Of a stretch of DNA of 10,490 nt, positions 1 to 8,441 are shown piece by piece. This DNA is from Spirogloea muscicola (Eukaryota > Streptophyta > Zygnematophyceae > Spirogloeales > Spirogloeaceae). Every line of letters begins with the position of its first letter. The first letter of the stretch is position 1. The stretch is taken from contig WELB01000042.1 of NCBI GenBank assembly GCA_009602725.1, forward strand, positions 414,487-424,976, in the 5' to 3' direction. Position numbers and translations under genes: made by a program. A model generated the notes under the pieces. The model did no database searches. It worked only from the letters and a program-made list of their open reading frames with translations, and had not been told where the DNA came from.

Positions 1-9
1 GGCGGCGGA

Positions 10-12
<3 letters not shown>

Positions 13-42
<30 letters not shown>
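13..42 (+). repeat. (GGC)10 trinucleotide microsatellite
   Basis: Ten uninterrupted GGC units are seen, preceded at 1-12 by an imperfect extension of the same pattern. Read in the frame of the H+-ATPase start it would be polyglycine, but that frame stops at 46-48, so it is not part of the pump. It sits in the leader or promoter and is likely to vary in length between strains. Confidence 0.95.
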
Positions 43-78
43 TTCTGAGCCCGCGCGCGCTGCCGGGGGGACCGCCAG

Positions 79-100
79 TGCCGGCCATCCGCAGCCGGCA
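79..100 (+). promoter_or_regulatory. GC-rich hairpin in the 5' leader
   Basis: TGCCGGC at 79-85 and its exact reverse complement GCCGGCA at 94-100 flank an 8-base loop. The stem is all G-C apart from one pair and lies about 41 bases before the start codon. In an mRNA leader such a stem can slow scanning ribosomes. Any effect here is inference. Confidence 0.4.
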
Positions 101-141
101 GCGGGCTTCCGCTCGCGACAGGCGACGCCTCGCTCGGCAGC

Positions 142-767
142 ATGGGCAAGGACGTGAACGGCGGCGGCGGGCATGGCGCCACCGCGGGAGGCCTGCAGGA
201 GGACGCGCTCGACAAGATCGATCTGGTGAGGCCGGCAACGCCTGTCTGGCCGAGCCCTGCTCCCGGCCATCCTCCCTGCTCGACAGCCTGCACCTCGGGC
301 TTACTTCCCAGCCGCCAGCGCAGGGCCGTTGCATGCTGGGAGGAATCTGATTTCCCCACACTGACGGCAATGCGGCCCGGTAGTCATCGAATCCGGCCTT
401 GCGAGTGGCTGCTGCAGTCAGCCATCACAAGGAGAGGCCTTGCTGCAGTCACCCTGACTGAGATGCCCAGGGGCTTGAGCGGCTGTCCTTTGTGTAGCCG
501 TCCCGATATAGGTTCAATTCCCGTGCTTCGCCCTCTCAAGACTAGCTTGGCGAGGAGGAAATGTGGCCCAGTGAAAGCCTGCTCGTCGATGTAAGCAGAC
601 CGCCTTCTCACCTCCAGCGTATGCGCCGCTGATTGAATGTCAAACAGGAACATGCCCCCATGGACGAGGTCTGGGATCAGCTCAAGACAAGCCCGCAGGG
701 CCTGACGTCCCAGGAAGCTGAGGAGCGTATCAATATTTTCGGACAAAACAAGCTTGAAGAGAAGCAT
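142..767 (+). other. Exons 1-2: N-terminal cytosolic segment of the H+-ATPase
   Basis: Exons 142-225 and 648-767 encode residues 1-68. The first 20 residues are Gly-rich and low in complexity, and longer than the usual plant N terminus. From about residue 21 the sequence matches the plant N-terminal part of the actuator domain, with the family pattern of an acidic stretch, EVW..L, then [10 protein letters not shown] and FGQNKLEEK. The exon 1-2 join falls exactly where plant proteins read Leu-Glu, which supports the acceptor at 647/648. Confidence 0.85.
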
Positions 768-3700
768 GTGAGTGACTGTTGTTACGAGTTGGCCAATGCT
801 GCTGCAAGCCCTGCATTGCAATAAGGTTCCAATGATATACGTATTGCAAGAATTCCTTCCCAACATGCAGGCTGCAGTCACTTTGACTTGGCCAGCTTGA
901 CAAGGTGTAAGTCTGTTAAACAACATGTCCAAGTTTGGGGCGAAGTCGTGATGTATTGGGCTGGTCATATCATGTCTGCAGCGGCTGCCAGCAGCTGCTT
1001 TCGGTTGACATGGTATTGTCGGCATCGGTCAGAGGCTCGATAAGAGTTGATGCTCTAACACCTTGACACGCTTTCATGTGTCCAGCAAAGTGCATTCCTG
1101 AAGTTCCTCAGCTTCCTGTGGAATCCGCTGTCCTGGGTCATGGAGATGGCTGCGCTGGTCGCTATTGTTGTTGCGAACGGCCAGGTCCGATCAGTACAAT
1201 CACTCTCAGCCAGTGCCTCTGCCTGCCACAGCGCTGCAGTGGATGTGATTCGATTGTCACCTCGTCACACATTGGCAACAGTGCTGTATCTGCTTTTATG
1301 TTCCAACAGCCTAATAGTGAGCCGAGGCAATCATCAATTGTCAAGCAAGCGCTTTACGGCTATCTAAAATCTTATAAAAAACTGTCTACCGGACGTGCAG
1401 GGCCTCCCACCTGATTGGGAAGACTTTGTTGGCATCATCATACTCCTGATGGTCAATGCGACTCTCAGTTTCTATGAGGAGAACAATGCAGGCAAAGCTG
1501 CTGCTGCACTCATGGCCAACCTGGCACCTTCGGCTAATGTACGAGTAGCAGACGCTCACTGTCCGTGTTTGGTCAAGCACTGAGATAGTCTATAATGACT
1601 TTAATGATGTTCTTCAGCTGCAATAGCCCCAACTTTCCTTTTGTCAGAGTTGTTAGTGCCATTATTGACCGCCTGCATGTTGTCATGCAAATAATCTGCT
1701 GTCAGAAGCAAAATGCTGGACATGCTTAATCAATCAGATCAGTACATGCCAGTACTACATATGCTGATCGTACAGTTGGATCTTAGCGCTTCCACATCTT
1801 GTAGTGTAGATAGTACTCATCATTGTCAAAGTGAAATGACTTTCGTGAGTAGGTCCTCCGTGACGGAGCCTGGAAGGAGATGGAGGCAACGCACCTTGTG
1901 CCGGGAGATCTCGTTGGCATCCGGGGCGGCGACATCATCCCTGCAGATGCGCGGCTCCTGAAAGGAGAACCTCTGAAAGTGGACCAGGTACTGTCCCCAT
2001 GCTGTTCACTGAGGCGGTCTGTGATTGCATATGTTGTCCGAAGCTCAAGTTGTGCAGTTGGAAGGTATAGTTCACTAAACGGAAGCAAGCCATGTAATTG
2101 CACTGTGATTCTCGGCTGTGCAGTCGGCCCTGACAGGGGAGTCATTGCCAGTGAACAAGAAGGAAGGGGATGAAGTTTACTCAGGGTCAACATGCAAGCA
2201 GGGCGATTTGCATGCAGTGGTGATTGCTACAGGAGTGCACACGTTCTTTGGCAAGGCTGCGCACCTGGTGGATACAGCGGATCAGCAGGGTCACTTCCAG
2301 AAGGTCTGTGAATAGTAGTAACCTTGTCAAGGGCATCTTCCAACTTGCTGGGCTGCTGGGGATCTGTATGTTACTGGCTCAAATGTGGTTTGATTTCACA
2401 GTGAAGCTGCACTTTGATCAGTTAATTAATCATACAAAAGAGACTAAGCCGGCTTGTTCGAAGCACTGTGCCTTACAAGGGTGCCAGATAATTTTGGCCT
2501 GCAGGTTCTTGCTATGATTGGGAGCTTCTGCATTGTGTCCATCTTCATTGGCATCCTCATAGAGGCGATTGTGATGTTTGCCATACAAAAGCGGAGGTAC
2601 AGGAACGGCATCAACAATCTCCTTGTGCTTTTGATTGGTGGCATTCCGATCGCCATGCCAACTGTACTGTCAGTCACCATGGCCATCGGCTCCCACCACC
2701 TGGCCAAGCAGGTGCCCTCTATCTTAGACACATTTGAAGCTGACCCCTCAAGGCCAGACTGCTAAATCTCTCACGTGCCTGATGAAGGCCACAGCCCAGT
2801 ACAGATCAACAGTAATGAAAAAGGTGGAAGGGTGGGATGCACTGATGTGTTAGTTCAAAGAGTGCTTGCAATGCCTCCCAACAAAAGGGTAGCTCCTACG
2901 TTTGCTGAAGTTTGATTTGCATCTTGGCACGAGCAGGGAGCTATTGTGAAGCGGATGACGGCCATCGAAGAGATGGCTGGCATGGACATCCTCTGCAGTG
3001 ACAAGACGGGGACATTGACCCTCAACCAGCTGACTGTGGATAAGGAGAACATAGAGGTATGTCATCAACTTTGAGTGCACAGATAATTCTAATAGATGCT
3101 TGGGTTATTTCTCACATGGATAGTGCCTGTTGTAAGCAACCCAAGCTGCCCACTGATGGTGGCAAGACTTTGCACGAATTAGACATTGCTCAGATGCGAT
3201 TTTAGTGTTGGGCACTTGCTCACAGGGTCTTGTCGAACGTGTGAGCAGGTATTTGATGGGCAATCGAATAAGGAAGAAGTCTTGCTGCTGGCTGCGCGGG
3301 CCTCAAGTACCGTAAACCAGGAGGCAATTGACAAGGCAATCGTGGGAACGCTTGAGGAACCGGGACAGGTGCATACCCAGTATTCAGGATCATCGAAAGA
3401 ACGTGCACCTTGAAGCGTTTGAGCAGGTGCTGCACCGATGTCTCAATGTGCTGACTATGTGTAGCAATTTGCAGGCAAGAGCTGGGATTACAGAGAAGCA
3501 CTTCTTGCCATTCAATCCAACGGACAAGCGCGCTGCTATTACGTACACCACAGAGGACGGCAAGATGTACAGGGCAAGCAAGGGAGCTCCTGAGCAGGTA
3601 GAGTGATATGCCTTGCTGCAATTCAGGGCAGGATGTGGACAGCAGCTTGTGGAAAGTGTGGGTCACTAGCAAATGCATGCAGCAATGCTTACAAGGAGAG

Positions 3701-6700
3701 TTGATTGTATAAGCTGAAGGGCTTTGCTCCTGCAGATTCTGGAGCTCACAAAGTGCTCAGAGGACCTGCATCAGAAGGCAATGGCTAGCATTGACAAGCT
3801 TGCTGAGCGCGGGCTGAGAACCCTTGGCGTGGCTCTGCAGGTGAGACAAGATTCTGGACCTGAGTGTGTTGCCCTGGCCGCGCATGACAATTATGTTGTC
3901 ACAACACACTAATAAGGAAACAGCATGAAAGAATGCGCAATATAGCTGCTTCACTCTGATGCTCGCTGGTGCAAGTGCGACGTGCAGGAAATCCCAGATG
4001 GCAACGCAGAAGGACCTGGTGGGGCCTGGCGTGTCATGGGCCTCTTGCCCTTGCTTGATCCCCCGCGCCACGACACTGCAGATACAATAGAGAAAGCTCT
4101 TGAGCTGGGTGTCAATGTCAAGATGATCACAGGTCTTCTACTACATCTCGCTCTATTGTGCTTCTCGATGATTATTAGCCGGGTCTCAATTAGAGAGAGA
4201 CTGGAGTCTGTAAAAGGCTTCACAACTGGAAGGTGCATGGCAGCAGCAAGATCAAGGCCATACTTCAGTAGTGAGGAGGTTTTGTTGGTGCACAGTGCCA
4301 CAAGGACTTTCCCTCAATGCTCTCAATTAAAGAACTGACATAGTACAGGAAATCCACTTCGAGTTCATATTGCAGCCTATACCAGTTTCCCATCATGCAG
4401 CTAGTGTGTTAAGAATGACCACTAAAATCTTGATGAGCACACATGTGGGTGGCAGGTGATCAGCTAGCAATTGGCAAGGAGACTGCTCGCAGACTTGGAA
4501 TGGGCAGCAACATTTACCCGTCTCACATCATGACTGGCAAGGAGCAGTTACCACCAGGCACAGACTTAGGGGAGCTCGTGGAAAAAGCAGATGGGTTTGC
4601 TGGGGTATATCCAGGTCAGCAAAGACATTACTCGGTTCAATTCTCTGATTGACCACAGAGCTGAGATCGTAAATTGCTCCATGGTGCTCCTATTTCCATT
4701 CTGGCTGCTTCTTGCAATTGATCCGCTCCAACGTCGCACTGAAGGATTCTGACTGTCTGATTTCACAGAGCACAAGTTCAACATTGTCAAGGTGCTGCAA
4801 GACAGGAAGCACTTGGTGGCCATGACGGGCGATGGCGTCAATGATGCTCCGGCACTCAAGAAGGCTGACATTGGCATTGCAGTTGCTGGCGCTACCGATG
4901 CTGCCAGGGAGGCAGCAGACATTGTTCTGACAGAGCCTGGCTTGAGCACGATCATCAGTGCCATCCTTCGCTCACGAGTTATCTTCCAACGCATGAAGGT
5001 ATAGCAAGAGGGTATTCAGTATGAAGTAGCTTGAGGTCGAAAGTGTGTCCATCATGATGCACAAAGTTGCACAGAATGAGGGAAATGGCAAGGTGGACGC
5101 CACTGCACAAGCCAGGAGTTGCTTTTGTTGTTTGTGCTTTGTGTAATTTTGCAGGGTTGGGATTGGGATCTTGGGATTGTACAGACTCAAGATCAATCTA
5201 ACAGGCTTCTGCTCGACAGTACATTGACAAGCTTCAACTTCGCGATTTCTCCAGAACTACACCATCTATGCGACTGCAATTACCATCCGCGTGGTGGTTG
5301 GTTTCTTATTGATAGCTCTAATCTGGAAATATGATTTCCCTCCCTTCATGGTGCTCATTCTTGCGTTCCTCAATGACGGCACTATCATGACTATCTCCAA
5401 GGTTAGCAACATCGGCTTAACATAATGCTGGGCATAAAGCCCTCTTGTTCTGCAGGCCACCAACGTTTTTGTGGACTATACCTGCTTATGCGTTGGCATG
5501 AGTACACAATGGAACATATGCACAGTCCTAAGCTTTCAGCGTGCTGATGCGATAATTGACTGAAGCGGCTTGATGTTCCTCTGCACAGGATCGAGTGAAG
5601 CCCAGCCAGACTCCAGACAGCTGGAAGCTTAGGGAGATTTTCATAACTGGAATTTCTCTTGGTCTCTATCAAGCTCTCTTCAGCGTGCTGTTCTTCCTTG
5701 GTATGCGGGGGAACTTGTTCCATGTAAGACATCCTGACCTCCAGCCATTTGGTGCTCTCCATGTGGCAGCTCACCTGATAGCATTGTTCTCAAAGATGGG
5801 AGATCTGCAAAGTAGGAGCAGTATTGCATGCATGTTCTGAGTAGAATCACTTGCCAACCCCTTGCCTGAACAGTGTCACCTCTTCATTGCAGAATATCTT
5901 TGGCGTGAAGGATATCTCTCACAGCAATAGCCGCCTGGCTTCAGCGCTCTACCTTCAAGTGAGTATCATGAGCCAGGCGCTCATTTTTGTCACCAGAGCT
6001 CAGAAGATATCCTACACAGAGCGACCTGGGACACTTCTTATGTTATCCTTCATTGTTGCTCAGCTTGTAAGTCAGCACCACACCCTCTCATGGTGCCCTT
6101 TCCTTTCCTAGTCAGACTACAAGGAACAAGATTTTGCAGATTGAGTCTACATCTATTTTGAAATTTGAAGATAGTGTGACAGAGACGGTGGTTTCACTTT
6201 GTAAGAGCTACGAGTTATCCAGAAGGCTACTTTTACATGTGGGATTCTACATGGGCCTTTGGATGCCTGATCTCCTTCTCGTCTATCAGGTGGCAACCTT
6301 CATCTCGGTGTATGCAAGGTGGGGTTTTGTTCCCATTCGTGGCATAGGCTGGGGTTGGGCAGGAGTGATCTGGCTGTATGACTTGATATTCTACTTCCCT
6401 ATGGATTTCATCAAGCTTGGTGTGCAGTATGCAATGGATGGCCAAATGTGGCATCTCATGACACAGAGCAAGGTAAGCTTCAGTGAAGGATGCTGCGCAA
6501 TGAATCAGTTACAAGCATCTGATTACAACATGCCTTTCTTGACCTTCTTGCTGATTCAGTGGAACCATCATCATGACAACCTTTTGAGAGAAATTAGAGC
6601 ATAAGCCTGAGGCATCCCAGTTGTGAGACCAGGTCAGGCTCATACTACTGCCTTCACTGCGCAGACAATGTTCACACACCACCATCACCAGCAGCGCAAG

Positions 6701-7125
6701 AGGCAATCACAGTGGGCGCATGCGCAGCGGACAAGTCACGGGCTGCAAGGTGGAGAGAAGAGTGTGCCCATTGACAGGAGGTACCCAGCCATGTCTAAGA
6801 TCAATCTCGACGCAAGAAGACGAGCAGAAATTGCACGTCTTCGGGAGCGCCATACACTGAGGGTAAGCTTCAATTTTGTTCTTGTTGCAGGTTGCTATCT
6901 GCATGCAGGTGTCTAATGCACAGAATGCATGTCATCTCTCTGCATCTAATTACCTTTGGAAGGTTGGTCAGCTTCTTTTCCAGGAGATTGCTTTGCACTA
7001 ATGTTGGGGTGTTGGACGTATAACAATCGTTGTCTGTTGAGCATATGCAGGGCCACGTGGAAACTGTTCTCAAGATGCAGAACCTGGATAACGTGGACTC
7101 TGTTGATAAGGCATACACCCTTTGA
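142..7125 (+). CDS. Plasma-membrane H+-ATPase, P-type IIIA, plant-like; 20 exons, 958 aa
   Basis: ATP-driven proton exporter of the plasma membrane (AHA/PMA family). Exons by my splice model: 142-225, 648-767, 1086-1184, 1401-1538, 1853-1987, 2124-2303, 2505-2711, 2937-3056, 3249-3368, 3475-3597, 3736-3840, 3988-4132, 4456-4614, 4769-4998, 5255-5401, 5589-5723, 5893-6066, 6290-6472, 6665-6862, 7051-7125. Each junction is GT-AG, and joining them gives one open frame that aligns along its whole length with plant pumps of about 950 residues. Seen motifs: TGES (196-199), PIAMP in TM4, DKTGT with phosphorylated Asp343, KGAPE (437), TGDQ (525), TGDGVND (598-604). By family knowledge Asn120, Arg667 and Asp696 match the AHA2 proton-pathway residues Asn106, Arg655 and Asp684. 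The start is the first ATG, with A at -3 and G at +4, downstream of an in-frame TGA at 46-48. No frameshift or internal stop was seen. Exact splice sites are inferred from homology, not from transcripts. Confidence 0.95.
226..647 (+). other. Intron 1 (422 bp), the longest intron
   Basis: It begins GTGAGG and ends CAG. It holds two copies of GCTGCAGTCA (411-420 and 442-451), with a third copy in intron 2 at 871-880. It also holds a sequence matching a Pol III B box at 511-521, reported in the findings. Long first introns often carry transcription-enhancing elements, but none can be recognised here. Confidence 0.8.
1086..1538 (+). other. Exons 3-4: membrane segments TM1 and TM2
   Basis: Exons 1086-1184 and 1401-1538 encode residues 69-147. 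TM1 (about 78-98) contains the family signature [14 protein letters not shown]2 (about 110-128) contains Asn120 in MVNATLSF, the equivalent of AHA2 Asn106, which pairs with the proton-binding Asp. [14 protein letters not shown] follows, as in plants. Two donors are off-consensus (GTCCGA at 1185, GTACGA at 1539). They were chosen because they preserve the frame and alignment. Confidence 0.88.
1853..2303 (+). other. Exons 5-6: actuator domain with TGES loop
   Basis: Exons 1853-1987 and 2124-2303 encode residues 148-252. LVPGDL and the [11 protein letters not shown] motif are followed by [10 protein letters not shown]. The TGES glutamate (Glu198) is the dephosphorylation residue in P-type ATPases. 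The segment then reads SGSTCKQG and [16 protein letters not shown], nearly identical to plant pumps. The acceptor before exon 5 is TAG rather than the CAG used elsewhere, and a GTGAGT donor-like motif lies just upstream at 1845-1850. Confidence 0.9.
2505..2711 (+). other. Exon 7: membrane segments TM3 and TM4
   Basis: This exon encodes residues 253-321. TM3 (about 253-279) and TM4 (about 290-315) are separated by a short basic loop, [13 protein letters not shown]4 has the unwound PIAMP motif (about 300-304) found in proton pumps. The exon ends in SHHLAKQ, and the plant pattern continues into exon 8 with GAIVKRM. The donor GTGCCC at 2712 is weak by consensus but required by the frame. Confidence 0.9.
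2937..4614 (+). other. Exons 8-13: phosphorylation and nucleotide-binding domains
   Basis: Exons 2937-3056, 3249-3368, 3475-3597, 3736-3840, 3988-4132 and 4456-4614 encode residues 322-578. SDKTGTLT carries the phosphorylated Asp343. The nucleotide domain includes LPFNPTDKR, the KGAPEQ motif (Lys437), and [22 protein letters not shown] and [13 protein letters not shown] mark the return to the P domain. Introns 12 and 13 are the only ones that split a codon (phase 1): the Gly of TGDQ and the Glu after YP. Confidence 0.9.
4769..4998 (+). other. Exon 14: P-domain hinge with TGDGVNDAP
   Basis: This is the longest exon and encodes residues 580-655. It holds [18 protein letters not shown], the Mg2+-binding hinge motif of all P-type ATPases (Asp600 and Asp604), and ends in IFQRMK before TM5. 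Where plant pumps read VADATDAAR, this protein has VAGATDAAR. Gly at that spot is also what I recall in fungal pumps, so it probably does not impair function. Confidence 0.92.
5255..6472 (+). other. Exons 15-18: membrane segments TM5 to TM10
   Basis: Exons 5255-5401, 5589-5723, 5893-6066 and 6290-6472 encode residues 656-868. TM5 contains Arg667. TM6 contains Asp696 in LNDGT, the essential proton carrier by analogy with AHA2 Asp684. [13 protein letters not shown] links TM6 to TM7. TM7 to TM10 fall near 721-742, 764-785, 795-816 and 830-850. [14 protein letters not shown] is strongly plant-like. Exon 17 contains an internal perfect donor, GTGAGT, at 5959-5964. Confidence 0.9.
6665..7125 (+). 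other. Exons 19-20: C-terminal autoinhibitory (R) domain with pT tail
   Basis: Exons 6665-6862 and 7051-7125 encode residues 869-958. Region I is visible as [13 protein letters not shown], with Thr891 matching AHA2 Thr881. [20 protein letters not shown] follows, as in plants. Thr939 sits where AHA2 has regulatory Ser931. The protein ends DKAYTL, with penultimate Thr957 matching AHA2 Thr947, whose phosphorylation recruits 14-3-3 and activates the pump. The start of exon 19 is unusual, with four consecutive His and a basic Gln-rich stretch. Phosphorylation here is inferred from family knowledge. Confidence 0.88.
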
Positions 7126-8130
7126 ATGTATGGAGTCCTGCAAAATGTCAGCACAAAGGGTTATTCAATTTAGTATCTCGGATGCACTTGATCAATTAAG
7201 AGGCTGGCGACTTGCAGGCAGGTGTACTCTGCTCTGCACTTTGCCACACATGACATGGGCATCTTGGGAGGAGCAGACATGTTATAACATGGTAAAAGCC
7301 CAGCTCGGAATCCGCACATCCTTTTAGTGGTTGGGGTGGCATGGCAGTGTGCCGAGACTTCAAACCTCACCTGTTTGCTGGTAGATTGTGCTCAGTACTG
7401 CAGTGTACATATCCATCATGCTAGAACATCGTGACATGATGTCACATCAATATGATACATTATCCCTGATAGCATAGGTGTTCGTGGCCCATATGAGGCC
7501 TAGAGTCCTAAGTCGGTCTTAGTACAGGCGGTATGCTCGATCAACATTGTTAGCCACTCTTCTGCTATGTACCCAATGCATGATGCAATGTGTAACATTG
7601 GCCTAGCAACTTTGACTTGATGTTCATCTATCCAATTTTCCATAACTTCATAGTAAGATGTCATGCTTATTCCCATTCTCGTCTTGGTAGTCGTGGAGAC
7701 CAATGGGCTCGAGTAAAAGTTGCCATCTGGCTCCAAGGCTGTGCTTTGCAATCATTGGCCTGTATTCAGCATCAAGTTGACAAGATCCTGCTAACTGATC
7801 CTGCTGTCCCAGAAGCATCATGGGAATGAGAATTCTGCAAGCAGAGTATCGCCAACTGATGATAGGAGGCCCCAGTATCTCCTACAGAGCGCTCATACGA
7901 AGTTGGGTTGCTACAGGGTTCCGTTTCTAAACGCCTCCAGACCCGCGTGGCAACCTAAATTTGCTCAAAAGCAGTCTGGCTTGCAGCTGAGTGGTTTCTA
8001 CCGCTTAGGGCAACTTTTGCCACCTTGCAACAGTGTCATTTAGATCAGTGCTGAGCAATTTGTATTGCTTTCAATGTTTTACCCCGGGAGTCACTCTGCA
8101 CTCTTAAGTAGTGCAAGTCTTGGCTGTAAA
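7126..8130 (+). terminator. 3' untranslated / polyadenylation region of the H+-ATPase gene
   Basis: No coding signal was recognised after the TGA at 7123-7125. The first TGTAA, the pentamer used for polyadenylation in many chlorophyte algae, is at 7591-7595, and another lies at 8125-8129. No AATAAA was seen before the first TGTAA. TGTAA also occurs by chance in several introns, so the mRNA end cannot be fixed. A 3' UTR of roughly 0.5 or 1 kb is the inference. Confidence 0.35.
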
Positions 8131-8297
8131 CTATTGCAGGCTCTTGAAATCTCCATCTGCAAGTAGCATGTCAGAAGGTGATTGCTGAAAGCTGCTCTGT
8201 GCCCCTTTTTGTCCGTTGCCGTCTCCGCAATTCATTTGAGCAGTTGTTTTCAGAAGGAAAAGAACAGCAGGGCAGTCATTCGTTCTGCAGAGTGCCT

Positions 8298-8441
8298 GCA
8301 TGACGTGCCGTCATGCTGAGTCGTCCTCTCTCAAAAGGAGAGAGCACGTTCCTCTCTTGATGGTGATAAAGAGAATACGCGCGGTTGTTCCCTAACCACG
8401 CAAATGTGGCTCCAGTCAGAAAGCTGTGACACGTTGGTGTC
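8298..8441. repeat. Run of five short hairpins downstream of the gene
   Basis: Five inverted repeats follow one another. GCATGACG/CGTCATGC (8298-8316) has a 3-base loop. CTCTCTC/GAGAGAG (8326-8344) has a 5-base loop. TCTCTT/AAGAGA spans 8353-8374. GCGCGGTT/AACCACGC (8379-8401) has one mismatch. GACAC/GTGTC (8428-8441) has a 4-base loop. They could be a structured 3' UTR tail, a small structured RNA, or chance. No known RNA family was recognised. Confidence 0.4.

Larger units (their letters stand above)
1..141 (+). other. GC-rich 5' leader / proximal promoter region of the H+-ATPase gene
   Basis: This stretch is very GC-rich and contains no ATG before position 142. A TGA at 46-48 lies in frame with the start codon, so the coding region cannot extend further left within the window in that frame. 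It most likely is the 5' untranslated region, possibly with the proximal promoter. No TATA-like element is visible and the transcription start cannot be placed. The core promoter may lie left of the window. Confidence 0.6.

Noticed and set aside
78-350. An open frame from a GTG in the GC-rich leader
   Set aside because: It starts without ATG, is very Arg-rich as expected from out-of-frame GC-rich DNA, and overlaps exon 1 in another frame before running into intron 1.
384-1025. A 213-codon open frame on the minus strand
   Set aside because: It runs antisense through intron 1, exon 2 and intron 2 of the H+-ATPase, has no recognised domain, and part of it is the reverse of the tRNA-like stretch. 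It is best read as a chance frame.
3220-3678. A 152-codon open frame on the minus strand
   Set aside because: It is antisense to exons 9-10 and the flanking introns of the pump gene, and its product resembles no known family.
142-7125. Several bacterial-style short genes, or a frameshifted pseudogene of the pump
   Set aside because: The fragments are exons bounded by GT-AG introns, each joining in frame with full conservation of catalytic residues, so an intact spliced eukaryotic gene explains them.
7500-7751. An 83-codon minus-strand frame that looks somewhat protein-like
   Set aside because: It has no recognised motif and no flanking exons in a consistent model. A BLASTX search would settle it; without a hit I do not call a gene.
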